From assembly GCF_022829385.1 (NCBI RefSeq), contig NZ_JAKSXX010000123.1:186001-250000 (forward strand): a DNA stretch of 64,000 nucleotides, written 5' to 3'. The translations under genes and the position numbers were made by a program. Under the pieces are notes generated by a model. The model saw only the letters and a list, made by a program, of their open reading frames with translations, searched no databases and was not told the origin of the DNA. Origin of the DNA: Methylobacterium sp. J-070. GTDB taxonomy: Bacteria; Pseudomonadota; Alphaproteobacteria; Rhizobiales; Beijerinckiaceae. This document shows, piece by piece, positions 7,707 through 17,075 of the stretch; the stretch's first letter is position 1, and every line of letters begins with the position of its first letter.

Positions 7707-7810
7707 GATCGTTCGAGGATGAGGACTTTTCGTTCCAGCCCCGGCGTTGGCCGCCCCCCAAAGCGAAGGCGACGACCAACGTTAGGACTTCCCCGGCGGA
7801 ATTGGACGGC

Positions 7811-8140
7811 TCACCGCCCGCTCCGGGGCAGCGGGCCGCTCGACGAGAAAACACGGCCGGTCGAAGACAGTGCGCTTGGGATCGGCGACCGGCGCATGCA
7901 ACAGCCGCAGCCGGCGGGATGGGCCGCCTTCGCGAGGCCTCGGCCATTCGCATCCCGCTCGTGCGAGGCGAGGACGCTACGCCGGGTCGGGTCCATTCCG
8001 GCGATAGCGGGGGCGCTGAGGAATGTCCGCGACGCACCGCTGCCGCATTCCGGGCAAGCGCATGGGTCCCGGAATTGCACCATCGGCCTCATCGCCGTGA
8101 ACGGCCCGCACGCGGCGCATTCGTAGTCGTAGATCGGCAT
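7811..8140 (-). CDS. FmdB-type zinc-ribbon protein
   Basis: The 109-residue protein starts MPIYDYECAACGPFTAMRPM and has a second pair CPECGSGASRTF, so a four-Cys zinc ribbon fills residues 1-45. This is the FmdB/putative regulatory protein family, named from the formamidase locus. GAGG lies 5 bases before the ATG at 8140; an upstream start adds 24 non-family residues. It is the last gene of a minus-strand group with two Zn dehydrogenases. The C-terminal tail after HPAGCGCC is Ser/Arg-rich and may be altered by the junction near 7.8 kb. A direct role in formaldehyde control is inference. Confidence 0.8.
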   Translation of the reverse strand: MPIYDYECAACGPFTAMRPMVQFRDPCACPECGSGASRTFLSAPAIAGMDPTRRSVLASHERDANGRGLAKAAHPAGCGCCMRRSPIPSALSSTGRVFSSSGPLPRSGR

Positions 8141-8208
8141 GACATCCTCGATGCGCGAGGGCGGTGAAGAGACGGCCGAGCGAACGGCCGCCCGCCTGGA
8201 TCGATCAG

Positions 8209-9363
8209 TCACGCGGCGGGCTTGAGGATCACCTTGGTCCAGCCCTCGTCGCGCGCGTCGAAGTGCTGGTAGGCCTTCGGCGCCTCTCCCAGCGGAAGCT
8301 CGTGCGAGACGATGAAGGACGGCTTCGCGCGGCCGGTCGAGATGAGGTCGCGCAGTTGCCGGTTATAGGCTTTCACGTTGCACTGGCCGACGCCGATCGT
8401 CTGACCCTTGAACCAGAAGAGGCCGTGGTCGAACACGATCTCGCCCTGCTTGTACAGCGGGTCCTGCGGGGCCGGATCCTGGGGCGTGAAGACGCCGACC
8501 ACGCCGATGCCGCCGGTGAATTTCACCGACTTGACCAAGTCGTTCATGGTCATGTTGGGATGCTCGTGACCTTGCGGATCATGCGCCTGATAGCCGACGC
8601 ACTCGCAGCCACGGTCGGCCCCGACGCCCTTCGTCTCTGCGAGCACTTGGTCCACCGGGGAGCCCTTCGAGTCGTCGATGGGCAGGGCGCCGATCGAACC
8701 CGCGAGGCGCAGGCGGTCGGGATGGCGGTCGACGACCATCACCACGCTGGCACCCTTGATCATCGCCGAGAGGGCCGCCATCAGGCCCACCGGGCCGGCC
8801 CCGTAGATGACGATCGACTCGCCGGGACGCAGGCCCGCGAGCTCGGTGGCGTGCCAGCCGGTCGGGAAGATGTCGGCCAGCATCACGTAGTCGTTCTGCC
8901 GCTCCTCCGCATCCGGCGGCAGCGTCAGGCAATTGTAGTCCCCGTAAGGAACGCGCAGCAGGTCGGCCTGGCCGCCCCGGTACGGCCCCATATCGGCGAA
9001 GCCATACGCGGCGCCGGCCATGTTCGGCATGACGCTGCGATCGGCCGTGGTCAGGCAGAACGCGCTCAAGCCGCGCTCGCAGTTCTTGCAGAAGCCGCAG
9101 CCGATGTTGAACGGGATGGCGACCCAGTCCCCGACCTTCACCCGATCGACGGCTTTGCCGACTTCGGCCACCTGACCGAGGTTCTCGTGCCCGAACACGC
9201 CCCCGCGCGGGAAGTCGGTCCGGCCCTCGTACATGTGCAGGTCGGAGCCGCAGATGTTGGTGCTGGTGATCCGCACCAGCACGTCGGTCGGCCGCTCGAT
9301 CCGCGCGTCGGGCACGTCCTTCACGGCGACATCGCGTGGGCCATTGTAGACGACTGCTCTCAT
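8209..9363 (-). CDS. Glutathione-independent formaldehyde dehydrogenase-like Zn-alcohol dehydrogenase
   Basis: The protein has 384 residues. Catalytic zinc ligands are in TNICGSDLHMYEG and FGHENLG, and the structural zinc loop is CGFCKNCERGLSAFC. The nucleotide site is YGAGPVGLMAALSAMIKGA. The long insertions and the NPPLYKQGE-like region (DPLYKQGEIVFDHGLFWFKG) match the Pseudomonas putida FdhA/formaldehyde dismutase group, which oxidises formaldehyde with tightly bound NAD and no glutathione. AGGAGG precedes the ATG. It lies between the FmdB gene and a second Zn dehydrogenase on the same strand. A decayed relative is present near 44.3 kb. Confidence 0.88.
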   Translation of the reverse strand: MRAVVYNGPRDVAVKDVPDARIERPTDVLVRITSTNICGSDLHMYEGRTDFPRGGVFGHENLGQVAEVGKAVDRVKVGDWVAIPFNIGCGFCKNCERGLSAFCLTTADRSVMPNMAGAAYGFADMGPYRGGQADLLRVPYGDYNCLTLPPDAEERQNDYVMLADIFPTGWHATELAGLRPGESIVIYGAGPVGLMAALSAMIKGASVVMVVDRHPDRLRLAGSIGALPIDDSKGSPVDQVLAETKGVGADRGCECVGYQAHDPQGHEHPNMTMNDLVKSVKFTGGIGVVGVFTPQDPAPQDPLYKQGEIVFDHGLFWFKGQTIGVGQCNVKAYNRQLRDLISTGRAKPSFIVSHELPLGEAPKAYQHFDARDEGWTKVILKPAA

Positions 9364-9526
9364 AACACCCTCCTCGGGTTGATTACCTGAACCGTTTTTC
9401 TACCGGCGCTGCGGGCAGCCGAACGGGACTCGCGCTACCTCTGTTTCACGGTCTTGGTGGACGCGGCGGCTGCGACGTTGGTCACGGTCACCTCATTGGT
9501 ACTGGCAGGCTTGCGACGAGCGGCTT

Positions 9527-10696
9527 CTACGGCGCGAACACCGCGCGCACGCAGCCGTCCGTCTTGTGCTTGAACATGTCGTAGCCACGCGGTCCGTCCT
9601 CGAGCGAGAAGCGATGGGTGGCGAGGTAGGCCGTGTTAAGCTCGCCCTTCGCGGCATGCGCGAGCAGCCGGTCCATGTAGGCCTGCCCGTGCTGTTGGGC
9701 GGTGCGCACCGTCATGCCCTTGTTCATGATGACGCCCATCGGGAACTTGTCGATCATCCCGTAGACGCCGATCACCGACAGCGTGCCACCCTTGCGACAG
9801 GCCATGGCGGCCTCGCGCAACGCCTGGCCGCGGTCCGTCTCCAGGCGCAGCGCCTGCTTCACGCGGTCATAGGCGTATTGGGGTCCGGTGCCGTGCGCCT
9901 CCATCCCGACGGCGTCGATGCAGGCATCGGGCCCGCGCCCGCCGGTCATCTCCTTCAAGGCTTCCAAGACGCTGTGCACCTGCGTGTAGTCGATCGTTTC
10001 GGAGCCGGCGTGCTCGCGTGCTATCTTGAGCCGCTCGGGGAAGCGGTCGATCGCGATGACCCGCTCGGCGCCCATCAGCCGCGCACTCTGCTGCGCCATC
10101 AGGCCCACGCCGCCGCAGCCCCAAACCGCGACCGTGTCGCCCGGCCGGATGCCGCAGAAATCGGCGCCCATGTAGCCCGTCGGTGCGGCATCAGAGAGAA
10201 ACAAAGCCGTCTCGTCCGCGACGCCTTCGGGCACCTTGAAGCAATCCACGTCGGCATGCGGCACGCGGATGTACTCGGCGTGGGATCCCGCATACCCCCC
10301 AAAGGCGTGTGTGTACCCGTAGATGCCGGCGGTCGGGTATCCCAGCAGCGGTTCCTGCAGTTCCGGCTTAGGGTGCGTGCAGTCGCAGAGCGAAAAGAGC
10401 TGCTCCTGACAGTACCAGCATTCACCGCAGGCGATGAATGAGGGGACGACGACCCGGTCGCCTTTCTTCACCCGCTTCACCTCTGGCCCGACCTCGACGA
10501 TCTCGCCCATGAACTCGTGGCCAATGACGTCGCCGGCCTTCATGGTCGGGATGTAGCCGTCGATGAAGTGCAGGTCCGAGCCGCAGGTGGTCGATAACTT
10601 CACCTTCAAGATGGCGTCGCGTGGGTTGACGATTTCGGGGTCCTTGACGGTTCCGACCCGCAGGTCGTTGACGCCGTTCCAGTAGAGAGCGCGCAA
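9527..10696 (-). CDS. Zinc-dependent alcohol dehydrogenase (formaldehyde dehydrogenase-like)
   Basis: The 389-residue protein carries catalytic zinc ligands in STTCGSDLHFIDGY and IGHEFMGEI, a structural zinc loop CGECWYCQEQLFSLCDC, and the Rossmann motif WGCGGVGLMAQQSARLMGA. The size and the threonine-cysteine-glycine active-site motif match the class of Zn dehydrogenases often annotated as glutathione-dependent formaldehyde dehydrogenase-like. The TTG at 10696 was chosen: family members start MRALxWNG and GAGGAG lies 7 bases ahead. The TTG at 10702 is only 1 base from it. The SRPBCC gene ends 11 bp upstream, so these are co-transcribed. Confidence 0.87.
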   Translation of the reverse strand: MRALYWNGVNDLRVGTVKDPEIVNPRDAILKVKLSTTCGSDLHFIDGYIPTMKAGDVIGHEFMGEIVEVGPEVKRVKKGDRVVVPSFIACGECWYCQEQLFSLCDCTHPKPELQEPLLGYPTAGIYGYTHAFGGYAGSHAEYIRVPHADVDCFKVPEGVADETALFLSDAAPTGYMGADFCGIRPGDTVAVWGCGGVGLMAQQSARLMGAERVIAIDRFPERLKIAREHAGSETIDYTQVHSVLEALKEMTGGRGPDACIDAVGMEAHGTGPQYAYDRVKQALRLETDRGQALREAAMACRKGGTLSVIGVYGMIDKFPMGVIMNKGMTVRTAQQHGQAYMDRLLAHAAKGELNTAYLATHRFSLEDGPRGYDMFKHKTDGCVRAVFAP

Positions 10697-10707
10697 GATC
10701 AAACTCC

Positions 10708-11304
10708 TCAGCGGGGGTCGCGCCGGGCCGCCGGCTGACGGTCGGTAGTGGGGATCTCGCCTGTCAGAACGAGGCTCTTGAAGTAGTGTAGCGCTTTCGA
10801 TGCGAGTTCCTTCGGCCCGACGCCGTCGAAGAAGCGGGCGGCCACGTCGCCGATCATGCCCCCGGGCGGATCGAATCGGACGCGCAACGTGGCGACCGTG
10901 CCGCGAGCGCCCGGCGCCGCGCGGAAGCGGACCTCGCTTTCAGTCACAAGGGCGCCGCTGCCGTTCGAGCTTGCGCGGATCAGCTCGCCAGGCCGTTCGT
11001 CGGTGATCTGCATGGCCCAGGCATGGCTTTGGCCTAGCGGCCCGTCGGTGCGCCACTCACTCCGTCCGTCTCCGGTCGCGCGAATATCGGCCAAGAACGC
11101 CAGGATACGCGGGATGGTCGCCGGATCGAGCCAAGCGCGGTAGAGTTCGTCAGCTGGGCGCTCGATGGGGATGGAATATTCGACCTCGGGCTCCGCGCTC
11201 CAGCCGTTTGTAGCTTCGGAGTCGCGCGTGCCCCCCCGACCCGGCTGAGCGAGCTGCTGGGCGCCGAGGACGGCAAGAGCAGCGACTCCTGCTGCGCCGG
11301 CCAA
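10708..11304 (-). CDS. SRPBCC-fold (polyketide cyclase/START-like) protein
   Basis: The product has 198 residues with an N-terminal Gly/Ala-rich hydrophobic segment that continues in frame upstream of the chosen TTG. A START/SRPBCC domain follows (YSIPIERPADELYRAWLDP, then FFDGVGPKELASKALHYFKS). Such proteins bind a hydrophobic ligand or lipid in a helix-grip pocket. The start is uncertain: an upstream in-frame TGA limits it, and no ATG is available in frame. It is the first gene of the unit feeding into the two dehydrogenases, a neighbourhood seen in Methylobacterium-like genomes. Ligand unknown. Confidence 0.72.
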   Translation of the reverse strand: MAGAAGVAALAVLGAQQLAQPGRGGTRDSEATNGWSAEPEVEYSIPIERPADELYRAWLDPATIPRILAFLADIRATGDGRSEWRTDGPLGQSHAWAMQITDERPGELIRASSNGSGALVTESEVRFRAAPGARGTVATLRVRFDPPGGMIGDVAARFFDGVGPKELASKALHYFKSLVLTGEIPTTDRQPAARRDPR

Positions 11305-12118
11305 CGCCCATCCGACTCCGCCAAAACCGGGCCCAGCGTACTCACGCGAGCCAGCCGAAGCGCGATATCACTCCATTTGGTCGCGCGTTCTGCCATTGGC
11401 AGTTTGATTGGCCATGGGTCACCCCCTTGGTCAGGTTGTTGCGACGCGCAGGCTCGCGTGATGGTCAGGCGGCGTGTTGGGATGCGGAGCGATCAGCTCT
11501 GAACAGCCCGCCCCTTTCTCGATTGGGGAATGTCGGCTTGGGCGCTGTTGTTCGATTGGGGGAGTTCCTAAGGATGTTCCCGGTGTTTGCGCGCGCCGGC
11601 AAGCTTCGGTGCAGCGCCGACGTCATCCGCTCGATCTCTCACGCTTCGCGGGGCGATCAGGCAGGCACGTCAACCTGACGACCTCAATCCGGCGGTAGCC
11701 ATCTCCATACGCTCGGACAGCGTCTTGGCACCGACCCGAAGCGCCAAACCGGCCCGGCTCGATTTGAGTATGCTCCGCCAGCACTGGCTGCTCACCGAGC
11801 TGCCGATCTGGTCCGACCGTTCAAACTGACCGCTGTGGGATTGCCCCGGTTTGGTGGACACCGAGAACGCTTTCGCGTGAAGTGTTTGATGCGGTATATA
11901 GAACTTCCCGAAAACAACCTCGGTAGTGCCGGAAGAGACATCCAGACCGCGCCAGGATCGTCCTCCACGGGAGCTGCATGTGTGCCGCGTAGAGGTTTGT
12001 TCTACAATTTTGGGGCGCTTCCGTTTGCACACAGCCTGCACCCCGAGCGGCCACGGGGTGTAGTCGCTACCGCTTGCGGATGCCTCCGACGACAAGACGC
12101 ACCGGGCGCCCTGATGCG
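11305..12118. other. Stretch without a convincing gene
   Basis: ORFs on both strands lack ribosome-binding sites and recognisable motifs. A segment at about 11831-11862 resembles the terminal repeat of an IS3-type element but has no partner end or transposase here. The GC content drops locally. It is the 3' side of the HWE kinase gene and the 5' side of the SRPBCC operon, so it may contain that operon's promoter. Confidence 0.45.
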
Positions 12119-13894
12119 TTACGCCACGTTCTGCCGAGGCTGGGCGCGCGGAAGCGGCAAGGCCAACCTGCAGACGAGACCCGAAGGTTGGAAGTCGAGC
12201 TCCGCCGAACCGTCGAGTTCGCGCATGATGGCACCCGTGATCAGGCGCGTTCCAAATCCGCGGCGGGTCGGCGGCGTCACCGGTGGGCCGCCGCTCTCGC
12301 GCCACAGGATCTCGACGCGGGCTGCGCCCTCACCGGGAAGGATCCTCCATTTCACAGCGATCCGCCCGGTAGGACCTGACAGTGCCCCGTACTTGGCGGC
12401 GTTCGTCGTCAACTCATGGATGGCCATGCCTATCGCGAGCACACAGCGCGGAGGCAGGTTGAGAGGTGGCCCCGCGATGTCGAAATGGTCGACGCTGTTG
12501 CGATAGGGCCCCAGCTCATTCTCGGCGACCTCCGATAGCGACGCGCCGGTCCACTCGTCGCGCGTGAGCAGGTCGTGGGTCTTCGACAGCGCCAAGATAC
12601 GGGCCTCAAGCTGCGCCGCCTGTTCCTCGCCCCCACGCGACTGACGCGCGAGGGATTGGACCGTGGCCAGCGTGTTCTTCACGCGATGATTGAGTTCGTG
12701 AAGCAGGGTCGTCTGCTGTGCTCGAAGTGCGTGGCTACAGGCGATCTCGTTGCGCAGGTTGCTCTCATGTCGCCCCAGCGACGCGGCCATTTCGTCGAAA
12801 GCTGTGCCGAGGCGGCCAAACTCGGTATTGCCCGATACTCCGGTGCGCGCGGTCAGGTCGCCCCTGCGCCACGCGGTTGCAGCGCGGACGAGACGCTCGA
12901 CCGGCTGCCGGATGAAGTAGCGGCCGGCCAGAAAGGCTCCGATCACGGCGAGGAGGAGGCTAGCCGCGATGAGTTCGAGGCCGCGGCGCATGGCCGTGTC
13001 GACGTCCGCGAACGCCAGTTCGCGATCGATGCCGACGGTGACGGTCAGGCTCTTGAGGGCCCCCGTCGGCGTCCGGATGCCGAGGATGCGCTGTCTGCCG
13101 TCGAGGGCTGCCGACTCGCGCACGTCGTTCGTCAGAGGGGCATCCCGCAGCGCCGCGAGGCGTTCGGGCGGCAACTTGCGACCGACCCAGGCAGATGCGT
13201 CGGGCACGCGCACGAGAACCACCCCGTCGCGGTCCGAAACGGTGAGCGTCGCACTCTGCGGAAGGCCCCCGTCAACGAAGCGTTGCGCGAGCCAGTCGAG
13301 GTCGATGCTGGCCAGGACGATGCCCGAGGGCCGGCCATCGTCGTCACGCAGCGCCGTCGCAAACTGTATGGTCGGCCGCCGCGTCAGCATTCCAAGAACG
13401 AAGTCGCCGACCGCGAAGCCGCCAGTGCGCATCGCTTCCTGAAAATAGCCGCGCTTGGCGAGGGAATAGGCGCCGGGCGCCGATCCGAGCGTGTTGCACA
13501 CGACCTGACCGTCGGCCCGCGCCACTGCGAGCGCGAACGCGCCGGGCAGCTTGTCGGAGACGGAATGCAGGTAGGCCGTGCAGCCCTTCGCGTCCTGCCT
13601 CTGAATGGACGGATCCTCGGCCAGGATGGCGAGCATCTGGCGCATGCCCTCGCCGAACTGCCCGAGATCGGCGGCGATGGCTTGGCTCTGCTGAAGGGCC
13701 GTGGTGCGCACGGCTGCGGCCCGTGCACCGTGAAGTTCGTAGAGGTTGTAGGTTTGCAGGGCGATGGCAGGGGCCAGCGCCAGCGCAATCAGCGCGGAGA
13801 TACGTGCGGTTAGCACGGCGGGTTGACCCGGCAACGAGCGGCGTAGGTTCGGCCTTGGGTTGGGATTTGCGCGCGCATGGAAGTCGCTCCACAA
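12119..13894 (-). CDS. HWE-family sensor histidine kinase
   Basis: The product has up to 591 residues. A transmembrane segment (ISALIALALAPAIAL) is followed by a periplasmic dCache-like sensor region, a second membrane segment (about 310-330), a HAMP linker (PVERLVRAATAWRRGDLTART) and a kinase core. The core has the H-box LLHELNHRVKNTLATVQSLA, the N-box IHELTTNAAKYGALS and the WRE motif (EILWRESGGP), which together define the HWE/HisKA_2 class common in Rhizobiales. The start is uncertain: the TTG at 13894 and the GTG at 13816 both lack a good ribosome-binding site. No response regulator gene is adjacent, so its partner is elsewhere. Confidence 0.88.
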   Translation of the reverse strand: MWSDFHARANPNPRPNLRRSLPGQPAVLTARISALIALALAPAIALQTYNLYELHGARAAAVRTTALQQSQAIAADLGQFGEGMRQMLAILAEDPSIQRQDAKGCTAYLHSVSDKLPGAFALAVARADGQVVCNTLGSAPGAYSLAKRGYFQEAMRTGGFAVGDFVLGMLTRRPTIQFATALRDDDGRPSGIVLASIDLDWLAQRFVDGGLPQSATLTVSDRDGVVLVRVPDASAWVGRKLPPERLAALRDAPLTNDVRESAALDGRQRILGIRTPTGALKSLTVTVGIDRELAFADVDTAMRRGLELIAASLLLAVIGAFLAGRYFIRQPVERLVRAATAWRRGDLTARTGVSGNTEFGRLGTAFDEMAASLGRHESNLRNEIACSHALRAQQTTLLHELNHRVKNTLATVQSLARQSRGGEEQAAQLEARILALSKTHDLLTRDEWTGASLSEVAENELGPYRNSVDHFDIAGPPLNLPPRCVLAIGMAIHELTTNAAKYGALSGPTGRIAVKWRILPGEGAARVEILWRESGGPPVTPPTRRGFGTRLITGAIMRELDGSAELDFQPSGLVCRLALPLPRAQPRQNVA

Positions 13895-14146
13895 TCCAGC
13901 GTTGAGGGAGCGACAGCAATGGTTAACAAAGCGTTTACGCCGTCATACGCGGCAGCGTCGTTCGCAAACGCCCGACCGGCTCGCCCGCGTGGTAGGGGCA
14001 AAGCGTCCTGCCGCCAAAATCGAATGTAGAAGACTGATTGTGAAAGGTTGCAGCCTACGGTGACCTTTCCGAGCGAAGGGCCACCCGGGGATATCTACAG
14101 CCGCTTTTTTGGTAGGGCCTACCGTACGGCCAATGCAGCGGCAGGG

Positions 14147-15550
14147 TCAGGCGATCTCGTAGACCGTGACGCCTTCGCCGACGCCGCGCAGGCTGCGCCG
14201 CTCGGAATGAACCCGCCGCGTCGACAGCAGTCTGGCTGAACCGGCGTGACGCACGACCGGCTCGGTGGCAAACACCGCGTCGGATCCGGCCAATTCCTGC
14301 ACCCGCGCGGCGATGTTGACCGACTGCCCGAAGTAGTCCTGCCGATCATTGGAGTTGACCGCGAGGCATGGTCCCTCATGGATACCGATCTTGAGGATCA
14401 GCTCGTCCGTGCCACGCTCTGCATTGAATCGGTCCATTGCCTCGCGCATGGCGAGAGCGGCGGCGAGCGCGCGGTCCGGCGTAGGGAAAGTCGCCATCAC
14501 CGCATCGCCGATCGTCTTGACCACCGCGCCGGATCTGACAGCGACGATCTCATTGAGGATGCGGAAATGTGCCCGCACCAAGTCGTAGGCCACGAGGTCG
14601 CCGACCCGCTCGTAGAGGGCAGTGGATCCCTTGAGGTCGGTGAACAGGAAGGTGAGGTTCGTCACCTTCAGGCGCTGGTCGATCTCCAAGGTGTCGGTGC
14701 GGTAGAGGTCCCGGAACGTCTGGATGCTCAGGAGGCGCTTGGCGCTGAGGAACGGCCGCCGCCCGCCGATCAGCGCCTGGAGTGCCTCACCGGCCGAGAA
14801 CACACCGGGCAAAACGCGCGCGGCCGTACGGTTATCCAGCGTCAGTCGCACCGGGCCGGGCCGAAGCACGCTGCCCGTTGCGCAGCCGCGCCGGTCGCTG
14901 AAGACCAAGGTCAGCTCCTGGCGCTCATCCGTGGGCTCGCCGTCGAGCCCGATGGTGTGCGTGGCGTGTGTCACCGGATCAAGCACGATCGCCGGCTCCG
15001 ACAGCCGTAAGGCTAGGATGATGCGCTCGCCTGCCCCCAACTCCGCCGATTCGATGAGGGCGCGGCCGGCGAGACCAGCGAAGGCTGCAGCGTCGGGGAA
15101 GTCGACGGCCGAGCCGAAGAACACCTGCCGGTGGTAGTCCCAGAAAGCCAGCCCGTCGGGATCGTGGACGGAGACGCGGCGTACCCGTGGACTGACACGG
15201 AAGCTCACCTCGACGGTATCGTCCAGCGTCGGCTCGGCGTCGAGCGCGCAGAACGCGCAGTGGTAGGCATCCTGCCGCACTTCCTTCAGTGTGGCGTTGG
15301 CGTCGAGGATGCCGCCGCAGCTCGGGCAGACCACGTTCCAGATCATCTCGAACAGGCCGAGGCGCGCGGCATGCAAAAGTGCGCCGATCACCGCTTCCTC
15401 GGGCAGCCCACGCTCGGCGGCGAAGGCGAGCGCGTTGACGGCGGCGAGTTCCGCGTCGCTCCCGGTCCGGATCAGCTGCGCGACTGCGGCGGCCGCCGCC
15501 GGCTCGGCCGAGCGGGAGAGGCCATCGATGAGTGCATCCTGGTCCTGCAT
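14147..15550 (-). CDS. Class III adenylate/guanylate cyclase with DUF5939-type N-terminus
   Basis: The 467-residue protein has a C-terminal class III cyclase domain (about 285-450). FLFTDLKGSTALYERVGD carries the first metal Asp, KTIGDAVMATF the second, and YFGQSVNIAARVQELAG the transition-state Asn/Arg pair, so it should be catalytically competent. The N-terminal 270 residues include a zinc-ribbon-like CPSCGG...CAFC and a beta-rich part as in DUF5939 cyclases. The ATG at 15550 gives the family start. It is transcribed alone towards the HWE kinase gene with 252 bp between. The product is probably cAMP, but nucleotide preference was not determined. Confidence 0.88.
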   Translation of the reverse strand: MQDQDALIDGLSRSAEPAAAAAVAQLIRTGSDAELAAVNALAFAAERGLPEEAVIGALLHAARLGLFEMIWNVVCPSCGGILDANATLKEVRQDAYHCAFCALDAEPTLDDTVEVSFRVSPRVRRVSVHDPDGLAFWDYHRQVFFGSAVDFPDAAAFAGLAGRALIESAELGAGERIILALRLSEPAIVLDPVTHATHTIGLDGEPTDERQELTLVFSDRRGCATGSVLRPGPVRLTLDNRTAARVLPGVFSAGEALQALIGGRRPFLSAKRLLSIQTFRDLYRTDTLEIDQRLKVTNLTFLFTDLKGSTALYERVGDLVAYDLVRAHFRILNEIVAVRSGAVVKTIGDAVMATFPTPDRALAAALAMREAMDRFNAERGTDELILKIGIHEGPCLAVNSNDRQDYFGQSVNIAARVQELAGSDAVFATEPVVRHAGSARLLSTRRVHSERRSLRGVGEGVTVYEIA

Positions 15551-15794
15551 AGTCGAAGCCTAGGACAGATCGCGGACCTGCGCATCCGAATGGATGGGCA
15601 AGAGAGGTCCCACCGGCTCAGGCGCCGGCCGGTAGGACAGGTGTAATCGTTCCTTCCGGCATCGTAGACGAAGTCCTAGTCCGTTGGGAGGCCGCGCCTC
15701 GCGTCGCCTGGTGCGCGACGATCATGCGTGTCTCCTTGAGCCCGTGATGCATCGCGCCGGAACGGCGTTCGGGTCGAATTGGCGAAACCGGTCG
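15551..15794. other. Spacer between cyclase and monooxygenase genes
   Basis: No gene is supported here. It must contain the cyclase promoter and the 3' end of the monooxygenase/RidA unit. No clear terminator hairpin with a T-run was seen. Confidence 0.4.
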
Positions 15795-16481
15795 TCAGGC
15801 GTGGATCGTCACGGCGCCCTTGGCGTCTGGGTAGAACTGTGGCGCCTCCCGCCGGTCGAACATGCCGTAGTCGCGCACCACGCGGACACGCCGCAGCCGA
15901 CCTCCCTCGGGCAGCGACGCTTTCACCTCAAACGCCTCCGCGGCCTCTCGGTCGCGCCAGGTGAGCAACAGGATGACATCGCCGGGCGTGAGGACAGCGT
16001 CGAAAGCATCCCATGCGACCAGACCCGAGACTCCATCTTCGTAGCCGAGCCATTTGGCGACTTGGTCCGGGCCCGCCCGCCTCACCCAGTCCGGGGGACG
16101 CTGGCCGTCGATCAAGGTTACGGTCGTGCCCGCGCCGACTTCGGTCTCGTCCAGGCGCTGCTCCGTCAGTACCTGGCCTTCGGGAGGGTGAGTGTCCTGT
16201 GTGATCTGCCCGACCCGCAGGTGATAGTCGCGCAGGATTTCGGAGCGGCCCTTCTCCTGCGTCTCGTGGTGCCGCACCTTCGTCCGCCAGCGCACAACAG
16301 CTTTCTCATCGCGCCAGCCCGAGAGGGACAGGATCCACCCCTCGCGGGTCAGACTTTGATAGCGGACGTTGTCGACGAAGCCATCGATGCGCTCCAGTTC
16401 GGGCCTGAGCATCTTGGCGTGGCCAAGGTAGTGGTCCCACTGCTCGGCCTGCGGATGGACCTCGAAGATCACTGAGAACAT
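15795..16481 (-). CDS. Antibiotic-biosynthesis-monooxygenase-type (ABM) protein
   Basis: The protein has 228 residues with two ferredoxin-like alpha/beta halves. The first is MFSVIFEVHPQAEQWDHYL...GFVDNVRYQS...ILSLSGWRDEKAVVRWR, the typical ABM pattern with the conserved W-R-D. The second half (DVILLLTWRDREAAEAFE) repeats it. ABM proteins oxidise small aromatic or quinone-like substrates without cofactor, or act as heme degraders. GGAGG lies 6 bases before the ATG. The RidA gene lies 106 bp upstream on the same strand and an ArsR-type regulator faces both, so this is likely a small stress or detoxification operon. Confidence 0.8.
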   Translation of the reverse strand: MFSVIFEVHPQAEQWDHYLGHAKMLRPELERIDGFVDNVRYQSLTREGWILSLSGWRDEKAVVRWRTKVRHHETQEKGRSEILRDYHLRVGQITQDTHPPEGQVLTEQRLDETEVGAGTTVTLIDGQRPPDWVRRAGPDQVAKWLGYEDGVSGLVAWDAFDAVLTPGDVILLLTWRDREAAEAFEVKASLPEGGRLRRVRVVRDYGMFDRREAPQFYPDAKGAVTIHA

Positions 16482-16587
16482 ACGAGCCTCCCTCGCTATC
16501 GATGTGTCCAGCGCCCCCTGTGCAGAGCGTTTCGAGCGCTTCCACGTAATTCATTCCGACGCTTTGGCCTGGCCGGATCCGGCGCGA

Positions 16588-16980
16588 TCACACGGCCGCG
16601 ATGCAGTCGATCTCGATGTCGAACCCGCCAGCCCATGCTGGGACGTTGATGAAGATCCGCGCGGGCCAGTTCTCGGGGAAATAGCGACGGTAGACTTCAT
16701 TCACGGCCGGGAACATGTCGACCGAGGTGACGTACACGTTGACCTTGAGGACATCCGCCATCGATGATCCGGCGGTCTCCACACAGAGCTTCAGTTGATC
16801 GAGAACGAGTTCGGTCTGACGCTCGATGGGGCCGGTAAAGATCTCGCCCGTCGCCGGGTCGAAGGGCGGTGCGCCCGTGACGTAGATCGTATCGCCGTGC
16901 TTAGTCACGGTCGAGGTCGGTGCCTTGTACCGCTCTAGGTAAGTCGCCAATGGTTCGACGCGGATGATCTCCTTTCTCAT
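16588..16980 (-). CDS. RidA family protein (reactive imine/enamine deaminase)
   Basis: The protein has 130 residues, the family's usual length. It shows ITVTGAPPF-like TIYVTGAPPFDPATGEIF, then DVLKVNVYVTSVDMFPAVNEVY, then WPARIFINVPAWAGGFDIEIDCIA. The Arg of PAR and the Glu of IEI are the residues that bind the substrate carboxylate and activate water in active RidA proteins. The ATG at 16980 has AAGGAGAGG just ahead; longer in-frame starts overlap the divergent regulator gene. It should hydrolyse reactive imines to keto acids in the cytoplasm. It pairs with the monooxygenase gene downstream. Confidence 0.9.
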   Translation of the reverse strand: MRKEIIRVEPLATYLERYKAPTSTVTKHGDTIYVTGAPPFDPATGEIFTGPIERQTELVLDQLKLCVETAGSSMADVLKVNVYVTSVDMFPAVNEVYRRYFPENWPARIFINVPAWAGGFDIEIDCIAAV

Positions 16981-17075
16981 GCCCCTCTCCTTATCGCGCC
17001 TTGCATCCGCCGATGCGAGGCCTCTGCGGTCCGCTCTTGATATGCGCTCCGCCATGTCGATGTCTTGCGGGATCG

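Noticed and set aside
11831..11862. Possible IS3-type terminal repeat
   Set aside because: The sequence resembles known IS ends, but there is no second end, no transposase and no target duplication nearby.
14112..14124. Palindrome GGTAGG-G-CCTACC next to a T-run after the cyclase gene
   Set aside because: The T-run is on the wrong side of the stem for a terminator on either strand.
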